DNA of 64,000 nt from Fictibacillus sp. FJAT-27399 (GTDB lineage: Bacteria; Bacillota; Bacilli; Bacillales; Fictibacillaceae). The notes beneath the pieces were generated by a model that made no database searches, was not told the DNA's origin, and saw only the letters and a program-made list of their open reading frames with translations. Position 1 is the stretch's first letter. The number at the start of each line of letters is the position of its first letter. The stretch covers positions 365-64,364 of the forward strand of contig NZ_LMVC01000008.1 in the NCBI RefSeq assembly GCF_001510655.1. Direction: 5' to 3'. Shown piece after piece: positions 34,164 through 42,552 of the stretch. Both the position numbers and the translations under genes were made by a program.

Positions 34164-34628
34164 ATGATGATGAAACGAGTAGTAATGTCACTTGTATCGT
34201 TGGGAACGGCTATAGGAATTTTATTGGGAGGAACCCATATTGCCAATGCTTCGCCTTCCTATGATCAGGAGGTAACCGCAACAGCAAAACACTTTGTGGG
34301 AACTCCTTATAAATGGGGAGGTACGACACCAAAAGGCTTTGATGCGTCTGGGTATACTCAATATGTTTATAAGCATTCTGCAGTTAACATGAATTTGCCA
34401 AGGACTTCTGCTGAGCAGTATAAAACAGGTACAGCAGTAAAAAAAGAAAATTTAAAACAAGGAGACATTGTTTTCTTTAAAACAGATGGCAAAAAAGTAT
34501 CCTTTTCAGGCATATACCTTGGAAACAGTGAATTTGTAGGGGCAACCTCCAAAGGAGTAAGGATCCAGTCTCTTAAAACAAAGTACTGGAAAGCCGCTTA
34601 TGCAGGAGCTAAACGGGTATTAAAATAA
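34164..34628 (+). CDS. NlpC/P60-fold secreted protein lacking the catalytic triad
   Basis: A 154-residue secreted protein with a signal peptide ending near residue 29 (AnAS). The NlpC/P60 fold is clear: FVGTPYKWGGTTPKGFD, then GDIVFFK and SGIYLGNSEFVGATS. The catalytic positions are all replaced: family Cys in DCSG is Ala61 (DASG), the His of HVGIYLG is Phe114, and the third His of FIHA is Gly126. It should therefore bind but not cut peptidoglycan. AGGGGG precedes three consecutive ATG codons; the first is used. It is monocistronic with a good terminator. Confidence 0.82.
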   Translation: MMMKRVVMSLVSLGTAIGILLGGTHIANASPSYDQEVTATAKHFVGTPYKWGGTTPKGFDASGYTQYVYKHSAVNMNLPRTSAEQYKTGTAVKKENLKQGDIVFFKTDGKKVSFSGIYLGNSEFVGATSKGVRIQSLKTKYWKAAYAGAKRVLK

Positions 34629-34639
34629 AACGGATAAAT

Positions 34640-34674
34640 AATCAGGCTGAAAAACAGTCCTGATTATTTTTTTG
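34640..34674 (+). terminator. Terminator after the NlpC-like gene
   Basis: ATAATCAGG ... CCTGATTAT stem followed by seven T. Confidence 0.9.
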
Positions 34675-34810
34675 TTTAGTACCTTGCAATGTACAGTAGT
34701 GGATGATACTCTATAGTGAGTAAAGCAAGTAATTGGAAAATAAGCCAATTATCTTCCATGGATAGAAAACAGAAAAAGATGGAGACAGATTGGAAGGCGG
34801 CGGGAAACAA

Positions 34811-35140
34811 ATGAATGCCCAGTTTAAAAAAGGAATATTAGAGTTATGTGTTTTAGTGCTTACTGCCAATAGCGACAAATATGGATATGAACTCGTACAG
34901 ATGATCTCTGAGAAATTTCATATTGCCGAAGGAACGGTCTATCCCCTTCTTAGGAGACTGACGAAAGAAGGTTACTTTTCCACCTATTTAAAGGAATCTT
35001 CAGGCGGTCCTCCACGTAAATATTACACGCTGACAGTAGAAGGAAACCGTTATATGGAGTCCTTGGTAGGCGAATGGAAGATGTTTTATGAAGGGGTTAA
35101 TCAAATTATTGAGGAGGGGTTAGCGGATGGTGCAAAATGA
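34811..35140 (+). CDS. PadR-family transcriptional regulator
   Basis: A 109-residue winged-helix regulator. The PadR signature includes [24 protein letters not shown], then [18 protein letters not shown] and the wing [14 protein letters not shown]. The start is ATG at 34811. It overlaps the next gene by 14 bp and leads an operon with a HAAS-domain and a DUF4097 protein, a common Firmicute arrangement for envelope-stress sensing. It probably represses its own operon; the signal is unknown. Confidence 0.9.
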   Translation: MNAQFKKGILELCVLVLTANSDKYGYELVQMISEKFHIAEGTVYPLLRRLTKEGYFSTYLKESSGGPPRKYYTLTVEGNRYMESLVGEWKMFYEGVNQIIEEGLADGAK

Positions 35141-35678
35141 ATTTTTGTCACAGCTGAAGGATCAATTGAAGGAATTGCCTGAAGCAGACCGCCAGGACAT
35201 TTTATATGACTATGAGGAGCATTTCAGGTTGGGCTTGGAAGAAGGAAAAACAGAAGAGGAAATTGCTGTTTCACTCGGCCAGCCAAAAGCGATTGCGAAA
35301 GAAGTGAGAGCAGAATTTCGTGTGAAGGAAGCAAAATCTAAGCCATCGTTTGAATCCGTATTAAAAGCGTTTCTATCTACCGTCAGTCTTGGTTTCTTTA
35401 ATCTTATCTTTATATTGGGGCCGTTCTTTGCGGTTGTGGGTGTACTTCTTTCCATTTATGCCATATCCATCGGACTGCTGCTGTCCCCAATCGCCGTCTT
35501 ATTTGGATGGGAGCAACTAGGAAGTTCTGCGAATTGGCTGATGGGGTTGTTCTCCATCGTAACCTTGCTTAGTGCAGGGGTTTTGTTAGGAGTAGCATCC
35601 ATTGTCCTGACACGATGGTTTGTGAAAGTTCTTATTAAGTATCTGCAATTCAATGTCAATATTATTAAGGGGCGGTAG
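35127..35678 (+). CDS. HAAS-domain (DUF1700-like) membrane protein
   Basis: A 183-residue protein. The cytosolic N-terminal HAAS domain (about 1-75) has [25 protein letters not shown] and [16 protein letters not shown]. Three to four membrane helices follow (about 90-175). HAAS proteins pair with PadR regulators and are thought to form a membrane switch with them. AGGAGGGG precedes the ATG. Confidence 0.88.
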   Translation: MVQNEFLSQLKDQLKELPEADRQDILYDYEEHFRLGLEEGKTEEEIAVSLGQPKAIAKEVRAEFRVKEAKSKPSFESVLKAFLSTVSLGFFNLIFILGPFFAVVGVLLSIYAISIGLLLSPIAVLFGWEQLGSSANWLMGLFSIVTLLSAGVLLGVASIVLTRWFVKVLIKYLQFNVNIIKGR

Positions 35679-35680
35679 GG

Positions 35681-36607
35681 ATGAATTCAGTGTTGAAAAA
35701 AATTACGGTCATTGCAGCAATCGGTTTGGCAGCTGGGTTGATTGGAACCTACAGCATTTATGCTTCAACCAGCCATTCTGTTTTCTCTTCCTTCAACAAA
35801 AGCAAAGAAACCGTGCTTTATACTGAAAAAACCTTCAGCAGCGATTCACTTAAATCGGTAAAGCTCACCTCAGATACGGCTGATATTACCGTGAAGAAAT
35901 CTAACGGACCGGAAACCAGAGTGGTTCTTGAAGGCCAAAAGGGCGACAAGAAAGACTACACCATTCAGGCTGAGCAGAATGGCGGCGTGCTGGATGTAGA
36001 GGTTATCGGGAAAAATAAGTTCTTTAACATGGGTTTTCACTGGAGTCCAAAGCTGACGGTGTATGTGCCTGATAAAAATTATGGCCATTTTAATATTTCA
36101 GCTGACACAGGAGATGTAAGTATTAAAGATTTGAAGTCCGATAGTGCAAACATCGAGACGGATACAGGTGACATTGATGCTTCAGGAAAATTTACAGTAA
36201 GCAAGCTGAATGCAGAGAGCGACACCGGAGATTTGTCGTTCAATGACTATCGTGGAACATCTATAGATCTATCAACTGACACAGGTGATATACAAGCCGG
36301 CCGCATTTCAAAGAATGCGATGGTGATGATCAGGACCTCTACCGGAGATATTCAAGACCTTTCGATGGAAAGTGCCAGCAAGGATGTTCACATTGAATCG
36401 GATACAGGAAATGTTGAACTGCAAATGGATCAGTCTCCATCTGATTTTAAGCTGCGTGCATCCTCTGACACTGGCGATGTTGAAGTTTCCCCGGACTGGA
36501 AAGTGAACTATGAAGAAAAAAGCGATCACAAGGCTAAAGGAAAAGCGGGTCAGGGAGGATTCAGCGTTTCTGTAAAAACGGATACGGGGGATATTTACCT
36601 AAAGTAA
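35681..36607 (+). CDS. DUF4097 beta-solenoid protein (LiaG/YvlB-like)
   Basis: A 308-residue protein with one N-terminal membrane anchor (about 8-28) and an outer beta-strand-rich domain. The repeated turn DTGD(V/I/L) occurs about eight times at intervals of about 20 residues (for example SADTGDVSIKDL, ETDTGDIDASG, SDTGDVEVS), the DUF4097 repeat, which forms a right-handed beta structure. Relatives LiaG and YvlB sit in envelope-stress operons. It is translated right after the HAAS gene and ends at a bidirectional terminator. Confidence 0.87.
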   Translation: MNSVLKKITVIAAIGLAAGLIGTYSIYASTSHSVFSSFNKSKETVLYTEKTFSSDSLKSVKLTSDTADITVKKSNGPETRVVLEGQKGDKKDYTIQAEQNGGVLDVEVIGKNKFFNMGFHWSPKLTVYVPDKNYGHFNISADTGDVSIKDLKSDSANIETDTGDIDASGKFTVSKLNAESDTGDLSFNDYRGTSIDLSTDTGDIQAGRISKNAMVMIRTSTGDIQDLSMESASKDVHIESDTGNVELQMDQSPSDFKLRASSDTGDVEVSPDWKVNYEEKSDHKAKGKAGQGGFSVSVKTDTGDIYLK

Positions 36608-36611
36608 CATA

Positions 36612-36645
36612 AAAAAGGCTCCAGACCGGGTCTGGAGCCTTTTAG
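36612..36645. terminator. Bidirectional terminator
   Basis: AAAAGGCTCCAGACC-ggg-TCTGGAGCCTTTTA serves the DUF4097 gene and the convergent EamA gene. Confidence 0.92.
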
Positions 36646-36647
36646 TG

Positions 36648-37577
36648 CTAGATTGCTTTATTCATGTTCACTTTCTTGGAACGAGTACTTTCTTTTTTTC
36701 GCGCAAGACCGAGGTAAATGCCTGCCACGATCAGGAGAAGGGCAAGCGAGTGGTACCAGTGAATCTTTTCATTCAAAAAGAGTGAAGCGAAAAATAGGGA
36801 GCTGATCGGCATGACGTTTAAGAACAGGGTGGTTTTACTTGGACCAATTTCTGAGATGGCCATGTTCCACCATGATGTACATAGAGCCGTTGCGATACAT
36901 CCTGAGAAGGCCATGACACCAAATGAGAACCAGTGAACGTGATAGACGGCAGGCTGAACAGGATGAACGGCCCACATGATCATCAGCAGCACGGCACCAA
37001 ACAAATGGCTGAATGCTGTAACCTGATAAACACTGGCTTGTTTGACCGCCTGTTTGATCAGCAAGCCTCCCGCCACGTAGGCGAGCATGGATAGGAATAC
37101 GAATAGGTTTCCTTTTATCGCATCTGTACCTGTTGCCCCTGGATGGCCAACGACAAGAATGACGCCAATAAACCCCATACCGATCCCGATGAACCGCTTG
37201 AGTTCGAACTTATCACCGAGAAACAGCATAGCAAGAAGAGCGGTTGTAAGAGGATTAAGCCCCAAAATGAGCGACCCGGCAGAGCCAGTAGTATAGCGCA
37301 GGCCCTGGGAGATTAATAGCTGATGCAAAAAGATCGACGTAAACCCTACAAGGAAAATGAGGAACCAGGCAGATTTAGAAAGCTGTTTAATCCCGAGTTT
37401 CCACTTCCCGTATGTAAAGAGCATAAGACCCAAAGCTGCCATGGAGATCCTCCAGGCAGAAAGCTGTACCACAGGGAAAATACCCGACAGATACTTGATC
37501 ATAATGACATTTAATCCCCAAATAACCGTAACTAGACTTAATAAAACAAGCAACAGATAATATCGTTTTTTCTCCAT
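36648..37577 (-). CDS. EamA-family (DMT) transporter
   Basis: A 309-residue, ten-helix membrane protein with two EamA repeats (about 8-140 and 155-295). It starts with KRYYLLLVLLSLVTVIWGLN, and PFxxxxxR-like and GLNPLTTALLAMLFLGD segments follow. Typical cargo are metabolites or drugs; here it is unknown. The ATG at 37577 has GAGGGA upstream. A divergent uvsE begins 133 bp away. Confidence 0.9.
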   Translation of the reverse strand: MEKKRYYLLLVLLSLVTVIWGLNVIMIKYLSGIFPVVQLSAWRISMAALGLMLFTYGKWKLGIKQLSKSAWFLIFLVGFTSIFLHQLLISQGLRYTTGSAGSLILGLNPLTTALLAMLFLGDKFELKRFIGIGMGFIGVILVVGHPGATGTDAIKGNLFVFLSMLAYVAGGLLIKQAVKQASVYQVTAFSHLFGAVLLMIMWAVHPVQPAVYHVHWFSFGVMAFSGCIATALCTSWWNMAISEIGPSKTTLFLNVMPISSLFFASLFLNEKIHWYHSLALLLIVAGIYLGLARKKESTRSKKVNMNKAI

Positions 37578-37710
37578 AGTCAAATCCCTCTGTGTTGGTT
37601 AGTGAGCTGCTAACCGAATATAAACCCATTTCAAATATTTGTCTATAACCTGGGAGATGATCGAAGAAATATTTTTTGGGAATACTGTTAGTAGAATTGA
37701 GGTGAACGGT

Positions 37711-38676
37711 ATGACCATTATACGTCTCGGGTATGTGGCGATGAGCATGAAGCTTCAAAATTCCTCTCCGTCGCAAACGATGACTTATGCCCGTTTTTCG
37801 CAGATTGAGGACAGGGCAGCAGCGTTAAGAAAACTGGAGCGGATTGCAAACTCCAACCTGAAAAACACGCTAAGGCTACTTATGCACAATGCAGCCAACG
37901 ATATCCAATTTTACCGGATGACATCAAGGCTTATTCCACTGGCCAACCATAAAGAACTGCTGGATTGGAAGTACATGCTTCCACTAAAAGAGGCGCTGCA
38001 AGCAATCGGATCTTTTGCAAAAAAACATCAGATGAGACTGGACTTCCATCCGGATCATTTTGTACTGATCAATTCGACCAAAGATGAGATACTTAAGAAT
38101 TCCATACAAACGCTGAATCTTCATTATAAGATCTTACGAGGGATGGAGATTGATCCTGTCCACCGATGTGTCATGCATGTTGGAGGCAATTACAAAGAAA
38201 CCGATGTCGCACTTGAACGTTTCATACATAACTGGATGTATGTTCCGCATCATATTCAGCAAATGATGATGCTTGAAAATGATGATTCCTCATTTACGAT
38301 GGATGATACCCTTTATCTGTGTGAGAAGCTGGGTATACCGCTCGTTTTTGATTACCATCATCACTTGGCCCATCATCAGAACATCCATTGGGAAGAGAAC
38401 TGGGATCGTGTCGTTCAGTCATGGGAATATTCGCCCCTTCCGCTGAAGATTCATATTTCCAGTCCGAAAAGCGAGAAAGAATACCGGCATCATGCTGATT
38501 TTGTGGATCCTGAAATGTTCTTCCGTTTCCTTCAGGGCATAAAAGGAAGCGTGGGGCAGGTCGATTGCATGATTGAAGCCAAGCGAAAGGATGACGCGCT
38601 GTTTCAGCTGATGGAGGACATAAAGAAAAGAAACGATATAGAGATCATAAACGGAGCTTCTTTTTATTTAAAATAA
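37711..38676 (+). CDS. uvsE: UV damage endonuclease UvsE
   Basis: A 321-residue TIM-barrel endonuclease that nicks DNA 5' of UV photoproducts and some base lesions, starting repair independently of UvrABC. It begins IRLGYVAMSMKLQNSSPSQTM, the UVDE signature. Metal ligands are in RLDFHPDHFV, MHVGGNYKE, LENDD, FDYHHHLAH, KIHISSPK and HHADFVD. The ATG at 37711 follows GAGGTG; an upstream in-frame ATG at 37639 has no ribosome site. In Bacillus the gene is used mainly in the spore/germination stage. Confidence 0.94.
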   Translation: MTIIRLGYVAMSMKLQNSSPSQTMTYARFSQIEDRAAALRKLERIANSNLKNTLRLLMHNAANDIQFYRMTSRLIPLANHKELLDWKYMLPLKEALQAIGSFAKKHQMRLDFHPDHFVLINSTKDEILKNSIQTLNLHYKILRGMEIDPVHRCVMHVGGNYKETDVALERFIHNWMYVPHHIQQMMMLENDDSSFTMDDTLYLCEKLGIPLVFDYHHHLAHHQNIHWEENWDRVVQSWEYSPLPLKIHISSPKSEKEYRHHADFVDPEMFFRFLQGIKGSVGQVDCMIEAKRKDDALFQLMEDIKKRNDIEIINGASFYLK

Positions 38677-38685
38677 CCAGCCAAA

Positions 38686-38712
38686 AACCTCTTGCTGCAA
38701 GGGGTTTTTTTC
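38686..38712 (+). terminator. Terminator after uvsE
   Basis: AACCTCTTG-ctg-CAAGGGGTT followed by T. Confidence 0.85.
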
Positions 38713-38828
38713 ATTTGTCGAAAATTATCGGGCGAAAGACATTGACGTTTGAAATTTCATACAATTATAATAAAGATACTTACTAAACAAAAATGTATAA
38801 AAAGTATAAAAATAAGGAGGAATAAAAA

Positions 38829-39554
38829 ATGAAGAAAGTAGTGATGATTACCGGAGCCTCAAGAGGATTAGGAAAGGCACTCGCTCTTTACTTTGCAAAG
38901 GAAGGATTTAACCTAGCGATCTGTGCCCGAACAGAAGGTGAACTGCTCAACGTAAAGGAGGAAACAGAAGCATATGGTGCTGACGTTCTGGCGGTAACAG
39001 CGGATGCCTCCCAGGCGAGAGATGTGGAACGTTTCGTTGCGCTGACAGAAGACTATTTCGGACATATTGATGTACTCATTAACAATGCCTCCATGCTCGG
39101 ACCAAGCCCGATGCCTTATTTGCTGGATTATCCGGAAGAGGATTTTGCTGAGGTGATCCGCGTCAATTCCATCGGACCGTTCCTGGTGACACGCAGAGTA
39201 CTGCCGGCCATGCTGCAGCGGAACAAAGGAAGCATCATCAATGTAACGTCCGAGGCTGGAAACGTAGGTTACGCAGGCTGGGGAGCATATGGAATTTCGA
39301 AGTTTGCACTTGAAGGGCTGACTGAAACGTGGGCAGACGAAGTGGCAGAGACTGGTGTAAGGGTGAACATGGTGGACCCTGGGGAAATGGATACCGAAAT
39401 GCATGCCCTTGCTGTACCGGATTGTGATTATGAACTGGCTGATCCGAATGATCTTGTTCATGTCTTCGGATACCTTGCTTCCGAAGATTCTTCTGAAGAG
39501 AACGGTAAACGGTTCAGTGCGCAGGAATTTACGATGGAAGAGAGAGAAAGCTGA
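38829..39554 (+). CDS. SDR-family oxidoreductase
   Basis: A 241-residue classical short-chain dehydrogenase. The nucleotide loop is TGASRGLGKALA (9-20), followed by NNASMLG near 88. Catalytic Ser is in INVTSEAG and Tyr-Lys in YGISKFAL near 155. Substrate unknown. AAGGAGGAA precedes the ATG. The TGA shares a base with the ATG of the QueA-like gene, so the two are translationally coupled and probably act together. Confidence 0.92.
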   Translation: MKKVVMITGASRGLGKALALYFAKEGFNLAICARTEGELLNVKEETEAYGADVLAVTADASQARDVERFVALTEDYFGHIDVLINNASMLGPSPMPYLLDYPEEDFAEVIRVNSIGPFLVTRRVLPAMLQRNKGSIINVTSEAGNVGYAGWGAYGISKFALEGLTETWADEVAETGVRVNMVDPGEMDTEMHALAVPDCDYELADPNDLVHVFGYLASEDSSEENGKRFSAQEFTMEERES

Positions 39555-40579
39555 TGAGTGCAGAAGCCATTTCCTTTTTCCTTCCAGAAGAGTTAAATGC
39601 CAGCATGCCTCCTGAACGGAGAGGATTGCGCAGAGATTATGTAAAAATGATGGTCATTGACAGAGTAAACGGCCATACTTCTCATACGCAGTTTTATCAG
39701 CTGGACCACTTTTTGAAAGCGGGAGATGTTCTCGTGTTGAACGCAAGCAGAACGATTCCTGCGGTGCTGCAGGGACAGCTTGAGGATGGAACCGTGGTAG
39801 AAGTCAGGCTGGCTCACCGGAAAAGTGAAGGGATCTGGGAGGCCTTGATCCTTTCCAATACCGTGAAAGCAGGGGACAAAATCATGTTTTCCCCACTCTT
39901 AACCGCTTCTATCTTAACAACGGAAACAGCCAATCCATTTGCTGTACTTGAGTTTAATCTCTGCTGCTCGGCACTGTATGATCAAATCTATCAGATCGGA
40001 CAGCCTGTACGTTATGAATATATTAAGACACCGTGGGAACTTGATTACTATCAGACTGTTTTTGCGACCTCTCCAGGCTCTGTTGAAATGCCGTCAGCCG
40101 GGCGGGCATTTAGCTGGGAACTGCTTTTCCGCCTTCAGAAAAAAGGAGTAAAGATTGCCTATATCCAGCTGCATACGGGCTTAAGTTATTTAATGGATGA
40201 TAAATGGCATGTAGAGCCGCGCGAAAATATGGAAGAATACACGATACCTGAAGAAACTGTGCAGGCGGTTCACCAAGCGAAGAAGAACGGCAATAAAGTG
40301 ATTGCGGTTGGAACGACAGTCGTCCGTGCCCTTGAGTCAGGCGCCGATCACGATGGCCGCTTAAAGGCGGCTAGCGGGTGGACGAATTTATATATTACCG
40401 CTGAAACCAAACTTCAAATCGCAGACGGATTGATCACAGGTCTGCATGAGCCCGAAGCAAGCCACCTCGATCTGCTGTCAGCTTTTGTTTCTCCAGAACT
40501 TTTAAAAGTATCATACGAAGAGGCGATCACCCAAAAGTACTTTTGGCATGAGTTCGGTGACATGAACCTGATCCTATAA
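39554..40579 (+). CDS. QueA-like protein (divergent paralogue)
   Basis: A 341-residue protein of the QueA fold; QueA transfers and isomerises the ribosyl group of S-adenosylmethionine onto preQ1-tRNA. The family frame is clear (FFLPEELNASMPPERRGLRRD, AGDVLVLNASRTIPA, VIAVGTTVVRALESG, the ending FGDMNLIL). Several usually invariant positions differ: NDTR is NASR, and HVGxGTF is HTGLSYL. It is also away from a ruvB-queA-tgt context. It may have another substrate than preQ1-tRNA. It is coupled to the SDR gene and followed closely by a VOC gene. Confidence 0.8.
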   Translation: MSAEAISFFLPEELNASMPPERRGLRRDYVKMMVIDRVNGHTSHTQFYQLDHFLKAGDVLVLNASRTIPAVLQGQLEDGTVVEVRLAHRKSEGIWEALILSNTVKAGDKIMFSPLLTASILTTETANPFAVLEFNLCCSALYDQIYQIGQPVRYEYIKTPWELDYYQTVFATSPGSVEMPSAGRAFSWELLFRLQKKGVKIAYIQLHTGLSYLMDDKWHVEPRENMEEYTIPEETVQAVHQAKKNGNKVIAVGTTVVRALESGADHDGRLKAASGWTNLYITAETKLQIADGLITGLHEPEASHLDLLSAFVSPELLKVSYEEAITQKYFWHEFGDMNLIL

Positions 40580-40590
40580 GGATGGAAAAC

Positions 40591-40938
40591 ATGAGGGTCC
40601 ATCATTACGGGATTGCAGTGAAAGACTTGGATGCGGCAGCGGAATTTTATATAAAAGGATTAAACATGAAGGAACTGTTTCGTACCCGCTGGATGGGGGA
40701 GGAGCTCTTGTTCTTAGAGAGCGGAAGCATGAAGATCGAACTGATTGCACAAACGGGTACGGTAGGTGAAGCAACCCATGTTGCTTATCAAACGGACGAT
40801 TTAGAATATTTGGCTGGCAGACTTCAGCAGGAAGGAATTGTTCCGTCAGAAGGACCATATGTTTTGGAAAACGGCTGGCGTACTGTTTTTTATGAAGGGC
40901 CATCAGGTGAAATGATAGAGTTTGTGGAAGAACAATAG
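40591..40938 (+). CDS. VOC/glyoxalase-like protein
   Basis: A 115-residue vicinal-oxygen-chelate protein of two beta-alpha-beta-beta-beta units: VHHYGIAVKDLDAAAEFYIKG, then THVAYQTDDLEYLAGRLQQEG and the end FYEGPSGEMIEFVEE. Metal-ligand positions (His near 5, Glu near 50, His near 60, Glu near 110) are compatible with a metalloenzyme such as methylmalonyl-CoA epimerase or lactoylglutathione lyase; specificity is not assigned. ATG at 40591 with AAGGATGG upstream is chosen over ATG at 40582. It is probably in the SDR operon. Confidence 0.82.
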   Translation: MRVHHYGIAVKDLDAAAEFYIKGLNMKELFRTRWMGEELLFLESGSMKIELIAQTGTVGEATHVAYQTDDLEYLAGRLQQEGIVPSEGPYVLENGWRTVFYEGPSGEMIEFVEEQ

Positions 40939-41350
40939 GTGGAGAATGGCTGGAGGTCAAGGTACCTCTGGCTTTTTTAATGAGTGTTTCCTGGCATTAT
41001 AAAAAATTATCAAGTAACACTTTTAAATAACTTTGTAAATTTTTTCAAAAGTGTTTTGGCGGTTGCTGTTTTTGCTACAATAAAAGACAGCGGGCTAAAA
41101 TACCCGAGGTAAAGCTCTTGATCCGATAGAGAAATCTTCGTAATTAGCGAAATACGCGCGGCTTAAGCTGGTTTACGCGCCAATCTGCCCGGAATACGCG
41201 CCGATTCTCGCAAAATACGCGCCAAACCGTATACTTGACAGCCCGGAGCGGGACAGCCAATAATTTTCGTGACCGCAGAGATATACATACGGTACAATAA
41301 AAAGAGAAAATGGGTGACTAGTTCACCTGACCAAGAAAGGTGTGAACATT
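40939..41350. other. Gene-free stretch before signal peptidase
   Basis: This 412-bp gap holds the four-unit 21-bp array at 41151-41234 and, right after it, a TTGACA (41235-41240) with AATAAT 18 bp on. A second candidate -10, TACAAT (41293-41298), lies nearer the gene. No coding frame is supported. Confidence 0.6.
41151..41234 (+). repeat. Four tandem 21-bp units with core TACGCGC
   Basis: The core TACGCGC begins at 41153, 41174, 41195 and 41216, spaced by exactly 21 bp. Three units share AATACGCGC and one has TTTACGCGC; the rest of each unit is variable. Twenty-one base pairs is two turns of B-DNA, so the cores face the same side. Confidence 0.85.
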
Positions 41351-41899
41351 ATGGAGCAAAAAGCTAAAAAAGGGAATGAACTCTTCAGCTGGATCAAGTC
41401 TATCGTATTTGCTCTCGTCCTTGTATATATTATTAAAACCTTTTTCTTCGCACCATACATGGTAGAAGGAGCATCCATGTCTCCAACCTTGCATAACCAT
41501 GATAAATTATATGTAAATAAAATTATCTATTCGGTATCTGAACCGAAAATAGGGGATATCGTGATTATCAAAGGCACGGACAAACGGTATGTTAAACGTG
41601 TAATTGGAGTGGAAGGTGACACCATCCAAGTTCACAGTGACAAGCTTTTGGTAAACGGCAAGCCGATAAAAGAACCCTATTTATCTAAAAACAAAAAGCA
41701 GGCGCGAAGCCTCGGTGTTTATTTAACAGAAGACTTCGGGCCGATTAAAATTCCTAAAGGAAAAATCTTCGTAATGGGTGACAACCGATTGAACAGTATG
41801 GATTCAAGAAACGGCCTGGGCCTCATTAACATCAGCTCAGTGGAAGGCCGCTCCGAAGTGGTCATCTATCCGTTCAAAGACATCCGACAAACAAAGTAA
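41351..41899 (+). CDS. sipS: Type I signal peptidase
   Basis: A 182-residue membrane-anchored serine protease that removes Sec/Tat signal peptides outside the membrane. One N-terminal helix (about 13-31) is followed by the catalytic Ser42 in VEGASMSPTL and Lys82 in KRYVKRVIG; GDNRLNSMDSR near 142 completes the family boxes. Length matches the P-type SipS/SipT/SipU group. The ATG at 41351 has AAAGGTG upstream. Which of the several paralogues it is cannot be decided here. Confidence 0.93.
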   Translation: MEQKAKKGNELFSWIKSIVFALVLVYIIKTFFFAPYMVEGASMSPTLHNHDKLYVNKIIYSVSEPKIGDIVIIKGTDKRYVKRVIGVEGDTIQVHSDKLLVNGKPIKEPYLSKNKKQARSLGVYLTEDFGPIKIPKGKIFVMGDNRLNSMDSRNGLGLINISSVEGRSEVVIYPFKDIRQTK

Positions 41900-41903
41900 G
41901 CTA

Positions 41904-41934
41904 AAAAACCTGACCACACTGGCCAGGTTTTTAT
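41904..41934 (+). terminator. Terminator after the signal peptidase gene
   Basis: AAAACCTG-accacactgg-CCAGGTTTTT. Confidence 0.88.
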
Positions 41935-41954
41935 TTTAGAGATGCTATTTAGAA

Positions 41955-42004
41955 GTGCCAGGCACAGGTTTTACACAAGTATGTAATTGGCGGTGCCTGG
42001 CACC
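41955..42004 (+). repeat. Pair of GTGCCWGGCAC palindromes
   Basis: GTGCCAGGCAC (41955-41965) and GGTGCCTGGCACC (41992-42004), 26 bp apart, just before tag. The same 13-bp palindrome occurs inside mtlA (12594-12606) and rsiX (32934-32946). Confidence 0.75.
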
Positions 42005-42019
42005 AAGGAGGTTAAAGAA

Positions 42020-42547
42020 ATGGAAGAGACAGTGAGATGCAAGTGGAGCCGTGACAGTGAACTGCTGATGGCATATCACGATGAGGAGTGGGGGAAACAG
42101 GTTAAAGACGACACTAAATTATTTGAGTGTCTAACTTTAGAGATGTTCCAGGCGGGCCTCAGCTGGAGGACGATCCTGCACAAACGTGAGAATTTCAGAG
42201 AAGCATTCTGTCAGTTTGATATCAAAGAGGTAATGAATTTCACTGAGGATGATATTGTACGGCTGTTAAGTAATGAAGGTATTGTCAGGCACCGAAGAAA
42301 GATTGAAGCAACCATTGAGAATGCGAGAAGATGTGATGTGCTGATTAATGAGCAGGGGAGCCTTATTACTTTTTTTGAGCAGCTGCCAGCAGATCATCTG
42401 GAGAAGCAAAAGGCCATCAAGCAGACATTCAAACATATTGGACTGACAACTGCGGAAAGCTTTTTAATGGCAACGGGAATGATGCAGCCGCAGCATGAGG
42501 AAGGCTGCCATCTCCATTCACAGGCGATAAAGGAAAAGGCCAGATAA
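42020..42547 (+). CDS. tag: DNA-3-methyladenine glycosylase I
   Basis: A 175-residue glycosylase that excises 3-methyladenine from alkylated DNA. TAG family markers: VRCKWSRDSELLMAYHDEEWG at the start, ECLTLEMFQAGLSWRTILHKRENF near 38 and the zinc-type His/Cys at the C-terminal end (EEGCHLHSQ). AAGGAGG lies upstream of the ATG at 42020, just behind the palindrome pair. Eleven upstream in-frame codons run through the palindrome and are not used. Confidence 0.92.
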   Translation: MEETVRCKWSRDSELLMAYHDEEWGKQVKDDTKLFECLTLEMFQAGLSWRTILHKRENFREAFCQFDIKEVMNFTEDDIVRLLSNEGIVRHRRKIEATIENARRCDVLINEQGSLITFFEQLPADHLEKQKAIKQTFKHIGLTTAESFLMATGMMQPQHEEGCHLHSQAIKEKAR

Positions 42548-42552
42548 CAGAA

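Noticed and set aside
38752-38771. TTGACG ... TATAAT before the SDR gene as a promoter
   Set aside because: The spacer is only about 8 bp, too short for one promoter; a weaker GATACT 17 bp from TTGACG is possible but not compelling.
41151-41234. CRISPR array
   Set aside because: Only the 7-9 bp core is conserved and the period is 21 bp, far too short for CRISPR repeats and spacers; no cas genes are near.
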